Source of the DNA: Streptomyces sp. CBMA123
Lineage (GTDB): Bacteria; Actinomycetota; Actinomycetes; Streptomycetales; Streptomycetaceae
DNA length: 41,545 nt
Assembly (NCBI RefSeq): GCF_014596465.1
Contig: NZ_MECK01000608.1
Span: 1 to 41,545 of the forward strand
Reading direction: 5' to 3'
The notes under the pieces were generated by a model. That model saw nothing but the letters and a program-made list of their open reading frames with translations, had not been told where the DNA came from and searched no databases. Both the position numbers and the translations under genes were made by a program. This document shows, one piece after another, positions 30,507 through 38,384 of this stretch (position 1 is its first letter; each line of letters begins with the position of its first letter).

Positions 30507-31895
30507 ATGCCCATCGCCAGCGTCAACCCCGCGACCGGCGAGATCATCCAGACCTTCGAACCGCTCGACGCGGCCGGCGTCGAGCGGCGGCTGGCCCGCG
30601 CCGAGGCCGCCTTCCACGGCTACCGCAGCACCCCCTTCGCCGCCCGCGCCGAACTGATGCACCGCGCCGCCGACCTGCTGGCCCGGGACCAGGAGCCGCT
30701 GGCCCGCACCATGACCGCGGAGATGGGCAAGCCGCTCGCCGCCGCCCGGGCCGAGGCCGCCAAGTGCGCCAAGGCGATGCGCTGGTACGCCGACCACGCC
30801 GAGGCGCTGCTCGCCGACGAGCACCCGGCCCCGGCCGACGTGGCCGACAGCGGGGCCGCCCGCGCGTACGTCCGCTACCGCCCGCTCGGCCCGGTGCTCG
30901 CCGTGATGCCGTGGAACTTCCCGTTCTGGCAGGTGATCCGCTTCGCCGCCCCGGCCCTGATGGCGGGCAACGTGGGCCTGCTCAAGCACGCCTCCAACGT
31001 GCCGCGCACCGCGCTCGCGATCGAGGAGCTGTTCCGGCGGGCCGGCTTCCCCGAGGGCTGCTTCCAGACCCTGCTGATCGGCTCGGGCGCGGTCGAGGGC
31101 GTGGTCCGGGACCGCCGGGTCGCCGCCGTCACCCTCACCGGGAGCGAGCCGGCCGGGCGGGCGGTCGCGGCCGCCGCCGCGGACGAGGTGAAGAAGGCGG
31201 TGCTGGAACTGGGCGGCAGCGACCCGTACGTGGTGCTGCCGAGCGCCGACCTGGACGCCGCGGTGGGCACCGCCGTCCGGGCCCGGGTGCAGAACAACGG
31301 CCAGTCCTGCATCGCCGCCAAGCGCTTCATCGTGCACACCGACGTCTACGACCGCTTCACCGCCGCCTTCACCGAGGCGATGCGCGCGCTGCGGATCGGT
31401 GACCCGATGGACGAGGCCACCGACGTCGGCCCGCTGGCCAGCCGCCAGGGCCGGGACGACCTGGAGGAGCTGGTCGAGGACGCCCGCACCCACGGCGCCC
31501 GGGTCGAGTGCGGCGGCAACCGCCCGATGGGCTGGGACACCGGCTGGTTCTACGAGCCGACCGTCCTGACCGGCGTCACCCCGGCGATGCGGATCCACCA
31601 GGAGGAGACCTTCGGCCCGGTCGCCACCGTCTACCGGGTCGCCGACCTGGACGAGGCGGTGGCGCTCGCCAACGACACCCCGTTCGGGCTCAGCTCCAAC
31701 GTCTGGACCACCGACCAGGACGAGCAGGAGCGCTTCGTCCGCGACATCCAGGCCGGCGGGGTGTTCTTCAACGGCATGACCGCCTCCCACCCGGCGCTGC
31801 CCTTCGGCGGGGTCAAGCGCTCGGGCTTCGGGCGGGAGCTGTCCGGGCACGGCATCCGGGAGTTCTGCAACGTCACCACGGTGTGGATCGGCTGA
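30507..31895 (+). CDS. Succinate-semialdehyde dehydrogenase-like aldehyde dehydrogenase
   Basis: A 462-residue aldehyde dehydrogenase of the GabD1 type. It begins MPIASVNPATGEIIQTFEPL, with AEMGKPLAAARAEAAKCAKA, PWNFPFWQVIRFAAPALMAG and the catalytic Glu234 (LELGGSDPYVVL) and Cys268 (NNGQSCIAAKRF). The C-terminal block FGGVKRSGFGRELS is normal for the family. ATG at 30507 has GGGAG 6 bases upstream. It probably oxidises succinic semialdehyde with NADP, ending GABA breakdown. A GABA-permease-like gene lies about 1.6 kb away, which supports this, though the two are not one operon. Confidence 0.88.
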   Translation: MPIASVNPATGEIIQTFEPLDAAGVERRLARAEAAFHGYRSTPFAARAELMHRAADLLARDQEPLARTMTAEMGKPLAAARAEAAKCAKAMRWYADHAEALLADEHPAPADVADSGAARAYVRYRPLGPVLAVMPWNFPFWQVIRFAAPALMAGNVGLLKHASNVPRTALAIEELFRRAGFPEGCFQTLLIGSGAVEGVVRDRRVAAVTLTGSEPAGRAVAAAAADEVKKAVLELGGSDPYVVLPSADLDAAVGTAVRARVQNNGQSCIAAKRFIVHTDVYDRFTAAFTEAMRALRIGDPMDEATDVGPLASRQGRDDLEELVEDARTHGARVECGGNRPMGWDTGWFYEPTVLTGVTPAMRIHQEETFGPVATVYRVADLDEAVALANDTPFGLSSNVWTTDQDEQERFVRDIQAGGVFFNGMTASHPALPFGGVKRSGFGRELSGHGIREFCNVTTVWIG

Positions 31896-31925
31896 GCCCT
31901 CCCGGACGCCTGCCCCCCGGTCGGG

Positions 31926-32210
31926 TCAGGAGGCCGTTGTCCGGTGCCTGCCCCGGCCGGGCGTCGCCCAGCGGGCGACCACGCCGACCAGCGCGATGAA
32001 GGTCAGGAACCAGAAGAAGGCCATCAGCCCGATCATCGGATCCCACTCGGTCTGGACCTCGACCATGAGCAGACCGATCGAGAGCGCGACCATGAAGGTC
32101 ACGACGGTGGGGCTGAGGCTGAGCAGCCAGTGCCAGGCCCGGTAGCCCAGGCTCGGGTTCCGCGGGGCGTCGGGGCCGGTGTCGAGTTCCTTGTAGGTGA
32201 GCAGGTCCAT
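31926..32210 (-). CDS. Small two-helix membrane protein
   Basis: A 94-residue protein that I cannot name. Residues 1-28 are polar and include SLGYRAWHWLLSLSPTV. Two hydrophobic helices follow (about 31-50 and 59-82) with a short charged turn (VQTEWDPM), and the end is basic (GRGRHRTTAS). GGAGG lies upstream of ATG 32210. It sits downstream of the Ku gene on the same strand with a 49-base gap, so they may be cotranscribed. No known function. Confidence 0.65.
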   Translation of the reverse strand: MDLLTYKELDTGPDAPRNPSLGYRAWHWLLSLSPTVVTFMVALSIGLLMVEVQTEWDPMIGLMAFFWFLTFIALVGVVARWATPGRGRHRTTAS

Positions 32211-32259
32211 CGGGACCGCCTCCGGTGGTCGGGGGGAGGGGACTTCCCGGTCCGCGCGG

Positions 32260-33201
32260 TCAGGAGGCCTTGCGCGGAGCCGTGGACTTACGGGTGGAGG
32301 CCTTCTTCGCCGGGGCGGCCTTCTTCGCGGCCCCGGCCGTGGCCGTCGTGGTCTTCTTCGCCGCGGCGCGCTTGCGCGGTGCGGGCTTCTCGTCCTCCCG
32401 CGGCGCCTCGGCGGCCGGCGCGCGCCCGCCCTTGGCCTGCTTGAGGCTGCTGCGCAGCGCCTCCATCAGGTCGATCACGTTGTCCGGCGCCTCGCCGGGC
32501 TCCTCCTCGTGCGGCAGCTCGACGCCCTCCAGCCGGGCGGTGATCACCTGCTGGAGCGCCTGCTGGTAGTCGTCGTGCAACTGGGAGAGGTCGAAGTCCT
32601 CGGAGAGGGTGTCCATCAGCGAGCGCGCCATCTTGAGCTCCTGCGGCCGCACCGTGACGTCCTCCTCGGGCGCGATGCCGGCCGCCGGGCGGACCTCGTC
32701 GGGCCAGATGCAGGTCTGCAGGACGAGCGTCCCGTCGTGCACCCGCAGCACCGCGGGAGACTCCCGGGTGCGCAGCGCGATCTTGGTGACGGCGATCTGC
32801 CCGGACTCCGTCAGCGCGTCGCGCAGCAGGGCGTACGGCTTGGCGGCCGCCTTGTCGGCGACGCCCACGTAGTAGGCCTTGGAGAACATCAGCGGGTCGA
32901 TCTCGGTCGCGTCCACGAAGGCCAGCACGTCGATGATCTTCTTGCTGGGCAGCGGCAGGTCGGCGAGGTCCTCGTCGCTGAGCGTGACCGTGCGGCCGTC
33001 GGGCGACTCGTAGCCCTTGGCGATCTCCGCGTACGGGACTTCCTTCTCCTCCTGCTCGCAGTACCGCTTCATCCGCACCCGGCCGCCGTCCTTGGCGTGC
33101 ACCTGGTGCAGCGGGACGTCGTGCTCCTGGGTCGCGGAGTAGAGGTGGACGGGGATGCTGACCAGCCCGAAGCTGATCGTCCCCTTCCAGGTGGTCTGCA
33201 T
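32260..33201 (-). CDS. ku: Ku protein (NHEJ DNA end-binding)
   Basis: A 313-residue bacterial Ku. It starts MQTTWKGTISFGLVSIPVHL, and has YCEQEEKEVPYAEIAKGYES, LPLPSKKIIDVLAFVDATEI and the DNA-binding bridge region with RTRESPAVLRVHDGTLVLQT. It forms a dimer ring on broken DNA ends and recruits LigD. The last 60 residues are Lys/Ala-rich (AAKKT, AAKKAAPAKKAS), an extended tail known from actinobacterial Ku that binds DNA. A GTG three codons upstream (33210) is another possible start; neither has a strong ribosome site. No ligase gene is present here; it may be elsewhere. Confidence 0.94.
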   Translation of the reverse strand: MQTTWKGTISFGLVSIPVHLYSATQEHDVPLHQVHAKDGGRVRMKRYCEQEEKEVPYAEIAKGYESPDGRTVTLSDEDLADLPLPSKKIIDVLAFVDATEIDPLMFSKAYYVGVADKAAAKPYALLRDALTESGQIAVTKIALRTRESPAVLRVHDGTLVLQTCIWPDEVRPAAGIAPEEDVTVRPQELKMARSLMDTLSEDFDLSQLHDDYQQALQQVITARLEGVELPHEEEPGEAPDNVIDLMEALRSSLKQAKGGRAPAAEAPREDEKPAPRKRAAAKKTTTATAGAAKKAAPAKKASTRKSTAPRKAS

Positions 33202-33384
33202 GGTTCCCACTGTGCGCGCGTTCCGCCGGATCGGCCACAGCGCGCTTCGCCGGGCCCGGGGTCGCCGGCTCCCAGCGGGGGATCCGGGCCGCCGCGGCGC
33301 CTGGCGGGTTCCCGCCAGGGTGACGATGAGTCAGATTTGAGGCTTTCCCGCCACTTTTCCACCCGCTCTGACCTGGCCTTTTGT

Positions 33385-33417
33385 GTTCGGTAAGCGAACA
33401 GTTATCAAACAGCTGTT
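33385..33417. promoter_or_regulatory. Overlapping inverted repeats upstream of the permease
   Basis: GTTCG (33385-33389) pairs with CGAAC (33395-33399), and AACAGCTGTT (33408-33417) is a perfect palindrome. GAACAG and CTGTTC arms also enclose TTATCAA. A weak promoter (TTGTGT 33381-33386, TATCAA 33403-33408) overlaps. The 330-bp gap 33202-33531 is otherwise unremarkable. These are candidate operators for the permease. Confidence 0.45.
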
Positions 33418-33531
33418 CCGATACCCGGGCGTAGAAAGTAGGTTGCACCGCAATGCGCGGGTCTGTCCCCCACCCTCCGGCGCGACGAGCCGAGGGTCAT
33501 GCCGCGCTGGAAAGAGCAGAGGACACCCTCC

Positions 33532-34974
33532 ATGAGTGCGGACACCACCAAGCAGGCGGCGGACACCACCCAGGTCCCCCACCAGCTGGGCCCGGTCGGA
33601 CACGGCGGCGACGGCCACCTGAAGGCCGGGCTCAAGAACCGGCACCTGTCGATGATCGCGATCGGCGGCGTGATCGGCGCCGGCCTGTTCGTCGGCTCCG
33701 GTGCGGGCATCGCCACCACCGGCCCCGGCATCCTGCTCTCCTACACCCTGGCCGGCGTGCTGGTGGTGCTGGTGATGCGGATGCTCGGCGAGATGGCGGC
33801 GGCCGACCCGCAGAGCGGCTCGTTCTCGGCGTACGCGGACCGCGCGCTGGGCCGCTGGGCCGGGTTCACCATCGGCTGGCTGTACTGGTTCTTCTGGGTC
33901 GTGGTGCTCGCGGTCGAGGCGACCGCCGGCGCCAAGATCCTCAACCAGTGGGTGCCGGGCGTGCCCCAGTGGGGCTGGGCACTGATCGTGATGGCCGTGC
34001 TGACCTCCACCAACCTGTTCTCGGTCGCCTCCTACGGCGAGTTCGAGTTCTGGTTCGCCGGGATCAAGGTGGTCGCGATCGCCGCGTTCCTGGTGATCGG
34101 CACGCTCGCCGCCTTCGGCGTGCTGCCGGGCACCCACGCGGTCGGCACCAGCAACCTGACCGGCCACGGCGGCTTCCTGCCGCACGGTGTGGGCGCGGTG
34201 TTCACCGGCATGCTCACCGTCGTCTTCGCCTTCATGGGCAGCGAGATCGTCACCCTGGCGGCCGGCGAGTCGGAGGACCCGGAGAAGGCGGTCAGCAAGG
34301 CCACCAACAGCGTGATCTGGCGCATCGGGATCTTCTACCTGGGCTCGATCCTGCTCGTGGTGACCCTGCTGCCCTGGGACTCCGCCGCGATCAAGGACAG
34401 CCCGTACGTGGCGGTGCTGGACCACGTGGGCATCTCGCACGCGGGCCAGGTGATGGACGTGATCGTGCTGACGGCGGTGCTCTCCTGCCTCAACTCCGGG
34501 ATGTACACCGCCTCCCGGATGGCCTTCTCGCTCGGCCAGCGCGGCGACGCCCCGAAGGCCTTCGCGACCGTGAACAAGCGCGGCGTGCCGATGGTGGCCA
34601 TCCTCTCCTCGGTGGTCTTCGGCTTCATCGCGGTCTTCTTCAACTACACCTCGCCGAAGACCGTGTTCTCCTTCCTGCTGAACTCCTCGGGGGCGATCGC
34701 GCTGTTCGTCTGGCTGGTCATCTGCGCCACCCAGCTGCGGATGCGGAAGATCATCGAGCGCGAGATGCCCGAGCGGCACACCGTCCGGATGTGGCTGTAC
34801 CCGTACCTGACCTGGGTCGCCATCGGCATGATCAGCTTCGTGATGGTCTACATGTTCACCGACGCCGACGGCCGCAAGCAGATGTACCTGTCGCTGGTCG
34901 CCGCGGCGATCGTGCTCGGCGCCTCGGCCGTGGTGGGCCGACGGCGGCGGGCCGCGGTGGCGGCGGGCTCCTGA
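33532..34974 (+). CDS. Amino acid permease (GabP-like)
   Basis: A 480-residue transporter of the amino acid/polyamine/organocation (APC) superfamily. After a polar N-terminus of about 35 residues, GLKNRHLSMIAIGGVIGAGL and FVGSGAGIATTGPGILLSYTLAG are the signature of the GabP/AnsP/LysP group. About 12 membrane helices are visible, and the loop GESEDPEKAVSKATNSVIWR is the conserved cytoplasmic signature. ATG at 33532 is chosen over an ATG 11 codons earlier because AGAGGA lies upstream of it. It probably imports GABA or a similar amino acid, in keeping with the dehydrogenase 1.6 kb upstream. Confidence 0.87.
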   Translation: MSADTTKQAADTTQVPHQLGPVGHGGDGHLKAGLKNRHLSMIAIGGVIGAGLFVGSGAGIATTGPGILLSYTLAGVLVVLVMRMLGEMAAADPQSGSFSAYADRALGRWAGFTIGWLYWFFWVVVLAVEATAGAKILNQWVPGVPQWGWALIVMAVLTSTNLFSVASYGEFEFWFAGIKVVAIAAFLVIGTLAAFGVLPGTHAVGTSNLTGHGGFLPHGVGAVFTGMLTVVFAFMGSEIVTLAAGESEDPEKAVSKATNSVIWRIGIFYLGSILLVVTLLPWDSAAIKDSPYVAVLDHVGISHAGQVMDVIVLTAVLSCLNSGMYTASRMAFSLGQRGDAPKAFATVNKRGVPMVAILSSVVFGFIAVFFNYTSPKTVFSFLLNSSGAIALFVWLVICATQLRMRKIIEREMPERHTVRMWLYPYLTWVAIGMISFVMVYMFTDADGRKQMYLSLVAAAIVLGASAVVGRRRRAAVAAGS

Positions 34975-37025
34975 CCCGTCCGCGCCGCGCTTGAACGCCG
35001 GGCCCGGGAGCCGTTGCGGAGGCTCCCGGGCCCGGTGCCGTTCGCACCCGGCCCCGGCCCGGCATCCGGGCCGGGGCCGGGCCGGCTCCCGAGCCGCCGT
35101 CGGGCCGCCATCAGCCGGTCACACTGCGTCGATGTCGGCGCCACCCCCGTGTGAGCCCGCCCACAGGGGGTTTCGCATCTACGGCCCTGGATAGTTGTCA
35201 CGGTCGGCGCGCCCGGCATCGAGCACCGCCCGCGGCCCGCCGGACGCCCACCCCGCCGCCCGGGCCGGCCTGAAGAACCCAGGCCATCGAGCCTCCCGGC
35301 CTCCGCTTCCGTCGGCGCAGCCCGCCCGCGACCCTCGGACGCCAAAACCGGACAAACCTCCCCAAAGTCATCGGCGTGTCCGGCCGCGCCCGCCCCTCGG
35401 CCACTACCCGGCGTAGTAGCGAGCGCCTTTGCCACCCGTCCCCGGCCCTGCCAAGAATGGCCCGTCGCCAGGCAGCGCCGGCCGGCCCCGTCCGCCGCGC
35501 GCAGCCCGCCCGCCCCGCCGTTCTCCGCCGGGGAGACCTGTTCACGGCCGTCCCGGACGGCCGGCGCGTCGGGCCGCTCGGCGGCGACCGCGCGCACCCG
35601 CTCCACCAGGCCCTGGTCGGGGGCGGCCGTACGGTCCCAGTCGCCGAGCAGTCCGAGCGGCTCGCCGTCCGCGCCCAGGCCGATCCGGCCGAGCGGGCGG
35701 TCGCCGGGCATGGTGGCGAGGATGCCCAGGAAGGCCGAGAACCGGGCCAGGTGGGTGGCGAGTTCGGCGGCGGTGTAGAGGGCGGGATTGCCGTCGAGGT
35801 GCAGTTCCACCGTGCCGTCGTCGGCGTTGAGGACGGTCAGGATGAGGTCCTTGACGATGCCGGTGGAGAGGTTGACCACCAGGCCCCGGCAGTCCGGGCC
35901 GAAGGCCAGTTCCGGGTCCTGGGCGAGCACGTTGATGAACGGTCCGAAGGGGCGCTGGTCGTCGATCCGCAGACCGATGTCGCGACGGATCCGGTCACCG
36001 CGGTAGCGCTGGTGCTGGAGGGCCCCGGCGACCTCGCGCCAGGCCGCGCGCAGCAGTTCGGTACGGGTCAGCTCCGGCCGGATCCGGACGGCCAGCGGCA
36101 GGTAGTTGGCGAGCATCCCGGGGATCGCCCGGCTGACCGCGCCGACCCGGCCGGTGACCGGCAGGGTGAGCAGCGGCGCCGTGACGCCGGTGACCCGCTG
36201 GGTGTAGGCGGCCATCGCGGCGACCATCAGCACCGGCAGGGTGACCTTGCCGTCCTGGGCCAGGGCGTGCAGCGCGGTGGTGGTCTCCGGGGAGAGCCGG
36301 ACGGTCTCCCGCAGGGCGACCCGGGCGGGGGCCGGCTCCTGCTCGGAGAGCGAGACCAGTTCGGGCCGCGGGCCGTACCGCTCGGAGGTGAGCCGGTCGG
36401 TCCAGTGGTCGCGGTCCTTGCCGACCATCTTGGAGTCGAGGTAGCGGCGTTCGGCCTCCAGCAGCTGGTGGAACGGCGGCATCGCGCCGTCCTCCGGCTC
36501 CGGCGTCCCGGCCCCGGCGCCCAGCCGGCCGTAGAGCCCGGCGAGCTTCGGGTAGAGCAGCCCGCGGCTGAAGCCGTCCGCGAGGATGTGGTGCATGCAC
36601 AGGTAGAGCAGGTGGTGTTCGGGGCCGAGCCGGATCAGCGCGCCGCGGAACAGCGGGAAGTCGGTGATCTTGATCGGGTCGGCGTGGTCCGCCCGCATCC
36701 ACCGTTCGGCCGCCGCCGACGGCTCCGGGTCGCCGGTGAAGTCCAGCCGCTTCAGCGGGAGCTGGGCGAGCGGGCGGATGATCTGGCCGGGCCCGCCGTC
36801 CTCCTCGACGAACTGCACCCGCAGCGCCTCGGCCTCGTGGCCCAGCTGCCCCAGGGCCCGGCCGAGCAGCTCGGGGTCGAGCGGCCCGCGCAGGTCGATG
36901 TAGTCCGCCATGTTGTAGGCCAGCGGCCCGGCGGCGAACTGTTCGTCGAACCAGATCTCGGCCTGCGCCGCGGTGAGCGGCAGGACCGCGCCCCGGTTCG
37001 TCGTCGTTGCTTCGTGCTCCGTCAT
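34848..37025 (-). CDS. EntF-type condensation domain protein with broken adenylation domain
   Basis: The open frame codes 725 residues, but only about the first 495 look like protein. Residues 14-460 form an NRPS condensation domain: LPLTAAQAEIWFDEQF (C1) and MHHILADGFSRG with His145/His146 and Asp150, closest in style to EntF starter C domains. It then enters an adenylation domain (LVERVRAVAAERPDAPAVRD) and loses similarity near 35545. Beyond this, many codons end in A or T, unlike the C domain, and the frame runs antisense 126 bases into the permease. So the tail is probably noncoding, and the gene is a truncated NRPS or a C-only protein. ATG 37025; upstream gene 83 bases away on the same strand. 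Confidence 0.7.
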   Translation of the reverse strand: MTEHEATTTNRGAVLPLTAAQAEIWFDEQFAAGPLAYNMADYIDLRGPLDPELLGRALGQLGHEAEALRVQFVEEDGGPGQIIRPLAQLPLKRLDFTGDPEPSAAAERWMRADHADPIKITDFPLFRGALIRLGPEHHLLYLCMHHILADGFSRGLLYPKLAGLYGRLGAGAGTPEPEDGAMPPFHQLLEAERRYLDSKMVGKDRDHWTDRLTSERYGPRPELVSLSEQEPAPARVALRETVRLSPETTTALHALAQDGKVTLPVLMVAAMAAYTQRVTGVTAPLLTLPVTGRVGAVSRAIPGMLANYLPLAVRIRPELTRTELLRAAWREVAGALQHQRYRGDRIRRDIGLRIDDQRPFGPFINVLAQDPELAFGPDCRGLVVNLSTGIVKDLILTVLNADDGTVELHLDGNPALYTAAELATHLARFSAFLGILATMPGDRPLGRIGLGADGEPLGLLGDWDRTAAPDQGLVERVRAVAAERPDAPAVRDGREQVSPAENGGAGGLRAADGAGRRCLATGHSWQGRGRVAKALATTPGSGRGAGAAGHADDFGEVCPVLASEGRGRAAPTEAEAGRLDGLGSSGRPGRRGGRPAGRGRCSMPGAPTVTTIQGRRCETPCGRAHTGVAPTSTQCDRLMAARRRLGSRPGPGPDAGPGPGANGTGPGSLRNGSRARRSSAARTGQEPAATAARRRRPTTAEAPSTIAAATSDRYICLRPSASVNM
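34998..35035 (+). terminator. Strong hairpin after permease
   Basis: CCGGGCCCGGGAGCC (34998-35012) and GGCTCCCGGGCCCGG (35021-35035) form a perfect 15-bp stem with loop GTTGCGGA, 23 bases after the permease stop. Confidence 0.75.
35047..35081 (+). terminator. Second strong hairpin
   Basis: CCCGGCCCCGGCCCGG (35047-35062) and CCGGGCCGGGGCCGGG (35066-35081) form a perfect 16-bp stem with loop CAT, only 11 bases after the first hairpin. Together they are a tandem terminator. A weaker hairpin with TTT follows (35144-35170). Confidence 0.7.
35144..35173 (+). terminator. Weak third hairpin with T run
   Basis: CCCCCGTGTG (35144-35153) and CACAGGGGG (35162-35170) pair with one bulged G and are followed by TTT. 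It may end plus-strand transcripts that pass the two stronger hairpins. The remaining noncoding sequence up to about 35545 shows no other feature except ACTAC/GTAGT arms at about 35404-35418. Confidence 0.35.
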
Positions 37026-37108
37026 CCCTGCCCCAGCCCGCTTCGAAGTCTCTGGCAACTCTCGGTACCCCGGTTCCGTGGTGACCCCCCGGACCCGGGC
37101 CGCCCGGC

Positions 37109-38140
37109 TCAGCCCGTCACGGCGTGCAGCCCGGCGTCGAGGCCGAGCCCACCGCGGGCGACGCCCGGCAGCAGGCCCTCCGGACCGATCGAGCGGGCCA
37201 CCCATTCGTCGTGGTAGACGGTGTCCAGGTAGCGCTCGCCGAGGTCCGGCGCGATGGTCACGGCCGTCACCCGGTTCCGGACACCGCCCATGCCGTCGCC
37301 GTGGTGCTCGTCCAGCCAGCGCACCGCCCCGCTCACCGCGGTGCCGGTGGAGCCGCCGAACAGGAAGCCCCCGCGCATCAGTTCCCGGCAGGTGCGCACG
37401 GTGTCGCGCTCCTCGACGTGGATCGCGGGATCCACCAGCGAGTCGTCCAGCAGCGGCGGGCGGACGCTGGTGCCCAGGCCCGGGATGTGCCGGGGGGCGG
37501 GCGGGGTGCCGAAGGTGACCGAGCCGACGCTGTCCACCGGGACGACCCGCACCGAGGGGCGCCGCTCCCGGAAGTACCGGGCGCAGCCCATCAGGGTGCC
37601 GGTGGTGCCGGCGCCGACGAACAGCACGGTGAGGTCCGGGAACTGGCGGGCGATGGCGGGCGCGGTGGTGCGGTAGTGGGCCATCCAGTTGCCCGGACTG
37701 AGGTACTGGTTGAGCCAGACCCGCCGCTCGTCCTCGGCCAGCAGCGCCCGGACGTGCCGGATCCGCGCACCGAGGAAGCCCTCCTCCGGGTGCGGCTCGG
37801 TGATCACGTGCACCTCGGTGCCGTAGGACTCCATGGTCCGCCGGGTGGCCTCGTTGCAGCGGGAGTCGGTGACGCAGACGAACCGGTAGCCGCGCGCCGC
37901 GGCGAGCACGCTCAGCGCCACGCCCATGTTCCCGGAGGAGGACTCCACCAGCGTCGAACCGGGCCCCAACGCGCCGGACTCCTCGGCCCGGGCGACCATT
38001 TCCCGGGCCGCCTTCAGCTTGATGGACCCGGCGAAGTTGAATCCCTCCACTTTCAGGAAGAGGCGGTGCCCGAAGATCGGCTGAAGATTCACGAAGAGGT
38101 CACTGACCTCGAATTCGTGCGACGCGGAAATGACCGGCAC
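37109..38140 (-). CDS. SbnA-like PLP enzyme (cysteine synthase fold)
   Basis: A 343-residue fold-type II PLP enzyme. The closest family I recognise is SbnA, which makes N-(2-amino-2-carboxyethyl)-L-glutamate from O-phosphoserine and glutamate on the way to L-2,3-diaminopropionate. Shared points are VESSSGNMGVALSV, WLNQYLSPGNWMAHY, VDSVGSVTFG, IPGLGTS, and GERYLDTVYHDEW. The predicted PLP Lys41 is in FNFAGSIKLK, where the usual NPGGSxKDR motif is changed. GTG 38140 has AGGAG 6 bases upstream. It is the first gene of the minus-strand arm, next to the C-domain gene. A partner dehydrogenase (SbnB) is not in the window, so the product is an inference. Confidence 0.72.
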   Translation of the reverse strand: MPVISASHEFEVSDLFVNLQPIFGHRLFLKVEGFNFAGSIKLKAAREMVARAEESGALGPGSTLVESSSGNMGVALSVLAAARGYRFVCVTDSRCNEATRRTMESYGTEVHVITEPHPEEGFLGARIRHVRALLAEDERRVWLNQYLSPGNWMAHYRTTAPAIARQFPDLTVLFVGAGTTGTLMGCARYFRERRPSVRVVPVDSVGSVTFGTPPAPRHIPGLGTSVRPPLLDDSLVDPAIHVEERDTVRTCRELMRGGFLFGGSTGTAVSGAVRWLDEHHGDGMGGVRNRVTAVTIAPDLGERYLDTVYHDEWVARSIGPEGLLPGVARGGLGLDAGLHAVTG

Positions 38141-38197
38141 GGGAAACTCCTGGCCTTCGGTGGCGAATTACCCTCGACGGCAAGCCTCCCGCCGGTC

Positions 38198-38226
38198 GCT
38201 GACGAGGAGCTGACGGATTGCTGACG
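38198..38226 (-). promoter_or_regulatory. Three-copy heptamer array facing the SbnA-like gene
   Basis: On the minus strand CGTCAGC occurs at 38226-38220, 38215-38209 and 38204-38198, all perfect and spaced 11 bp. The 4-base spacers differ, so the heptamers and not the spacers are kept. Downstream on this strand, TAATTC (38170-38165) is the only AT-rich -10 candidate; it is 27 bases past the last heptamer. Confidence 0.65.
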
Positions 38227-38264
38227 GACCCCGCGCGATGCGCGTCGTCCCAGGTGGGGGTGCG

Positions 38265-38304
38265 CGTCAGCCGTCCGTCAGCTGCCGGTCAGTTGCCCGT
38301 CAGC
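38265..38304 (+). promoter_or_regulatory. Four-copy heptamer array facing the NRPS gene
   Basis: On the plus strand CGTCAGC lies at 38265-38271, 38276-38282 and 38298-38304, with GGTCAGT at 38287-38293. The period is exactly 11 bp. TATTAT at 38321-38326 is a good -10, and the last heptamer falls where its -35 would be (38298-38303 for a 17-bp spacer). SARP-type activators bind such heptamers in place of a normal -35. Confidence 0.7.
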
Positions 38305-38320
38305 GTCATCGGAAAACGTT

Positions 38321-38326
38321 TATTAT
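38321..38326 (+). promoter_or_regulatory. -10 of the NRPS promoter
   Basis: TATTAT is the closest to the consensus of any -10 seen in the window and lies in a short AT-rich island (38313-38328). It lacks a normal -35. The NRPS start codon is 58 bases downstream. Confidence 0.5.
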
Positions 38327-38384
38327 TCCGTACGTGCACCGCACCTGCACCGCACTTGTGCGGGCCTTCCGTGAGGAGCCCGGT

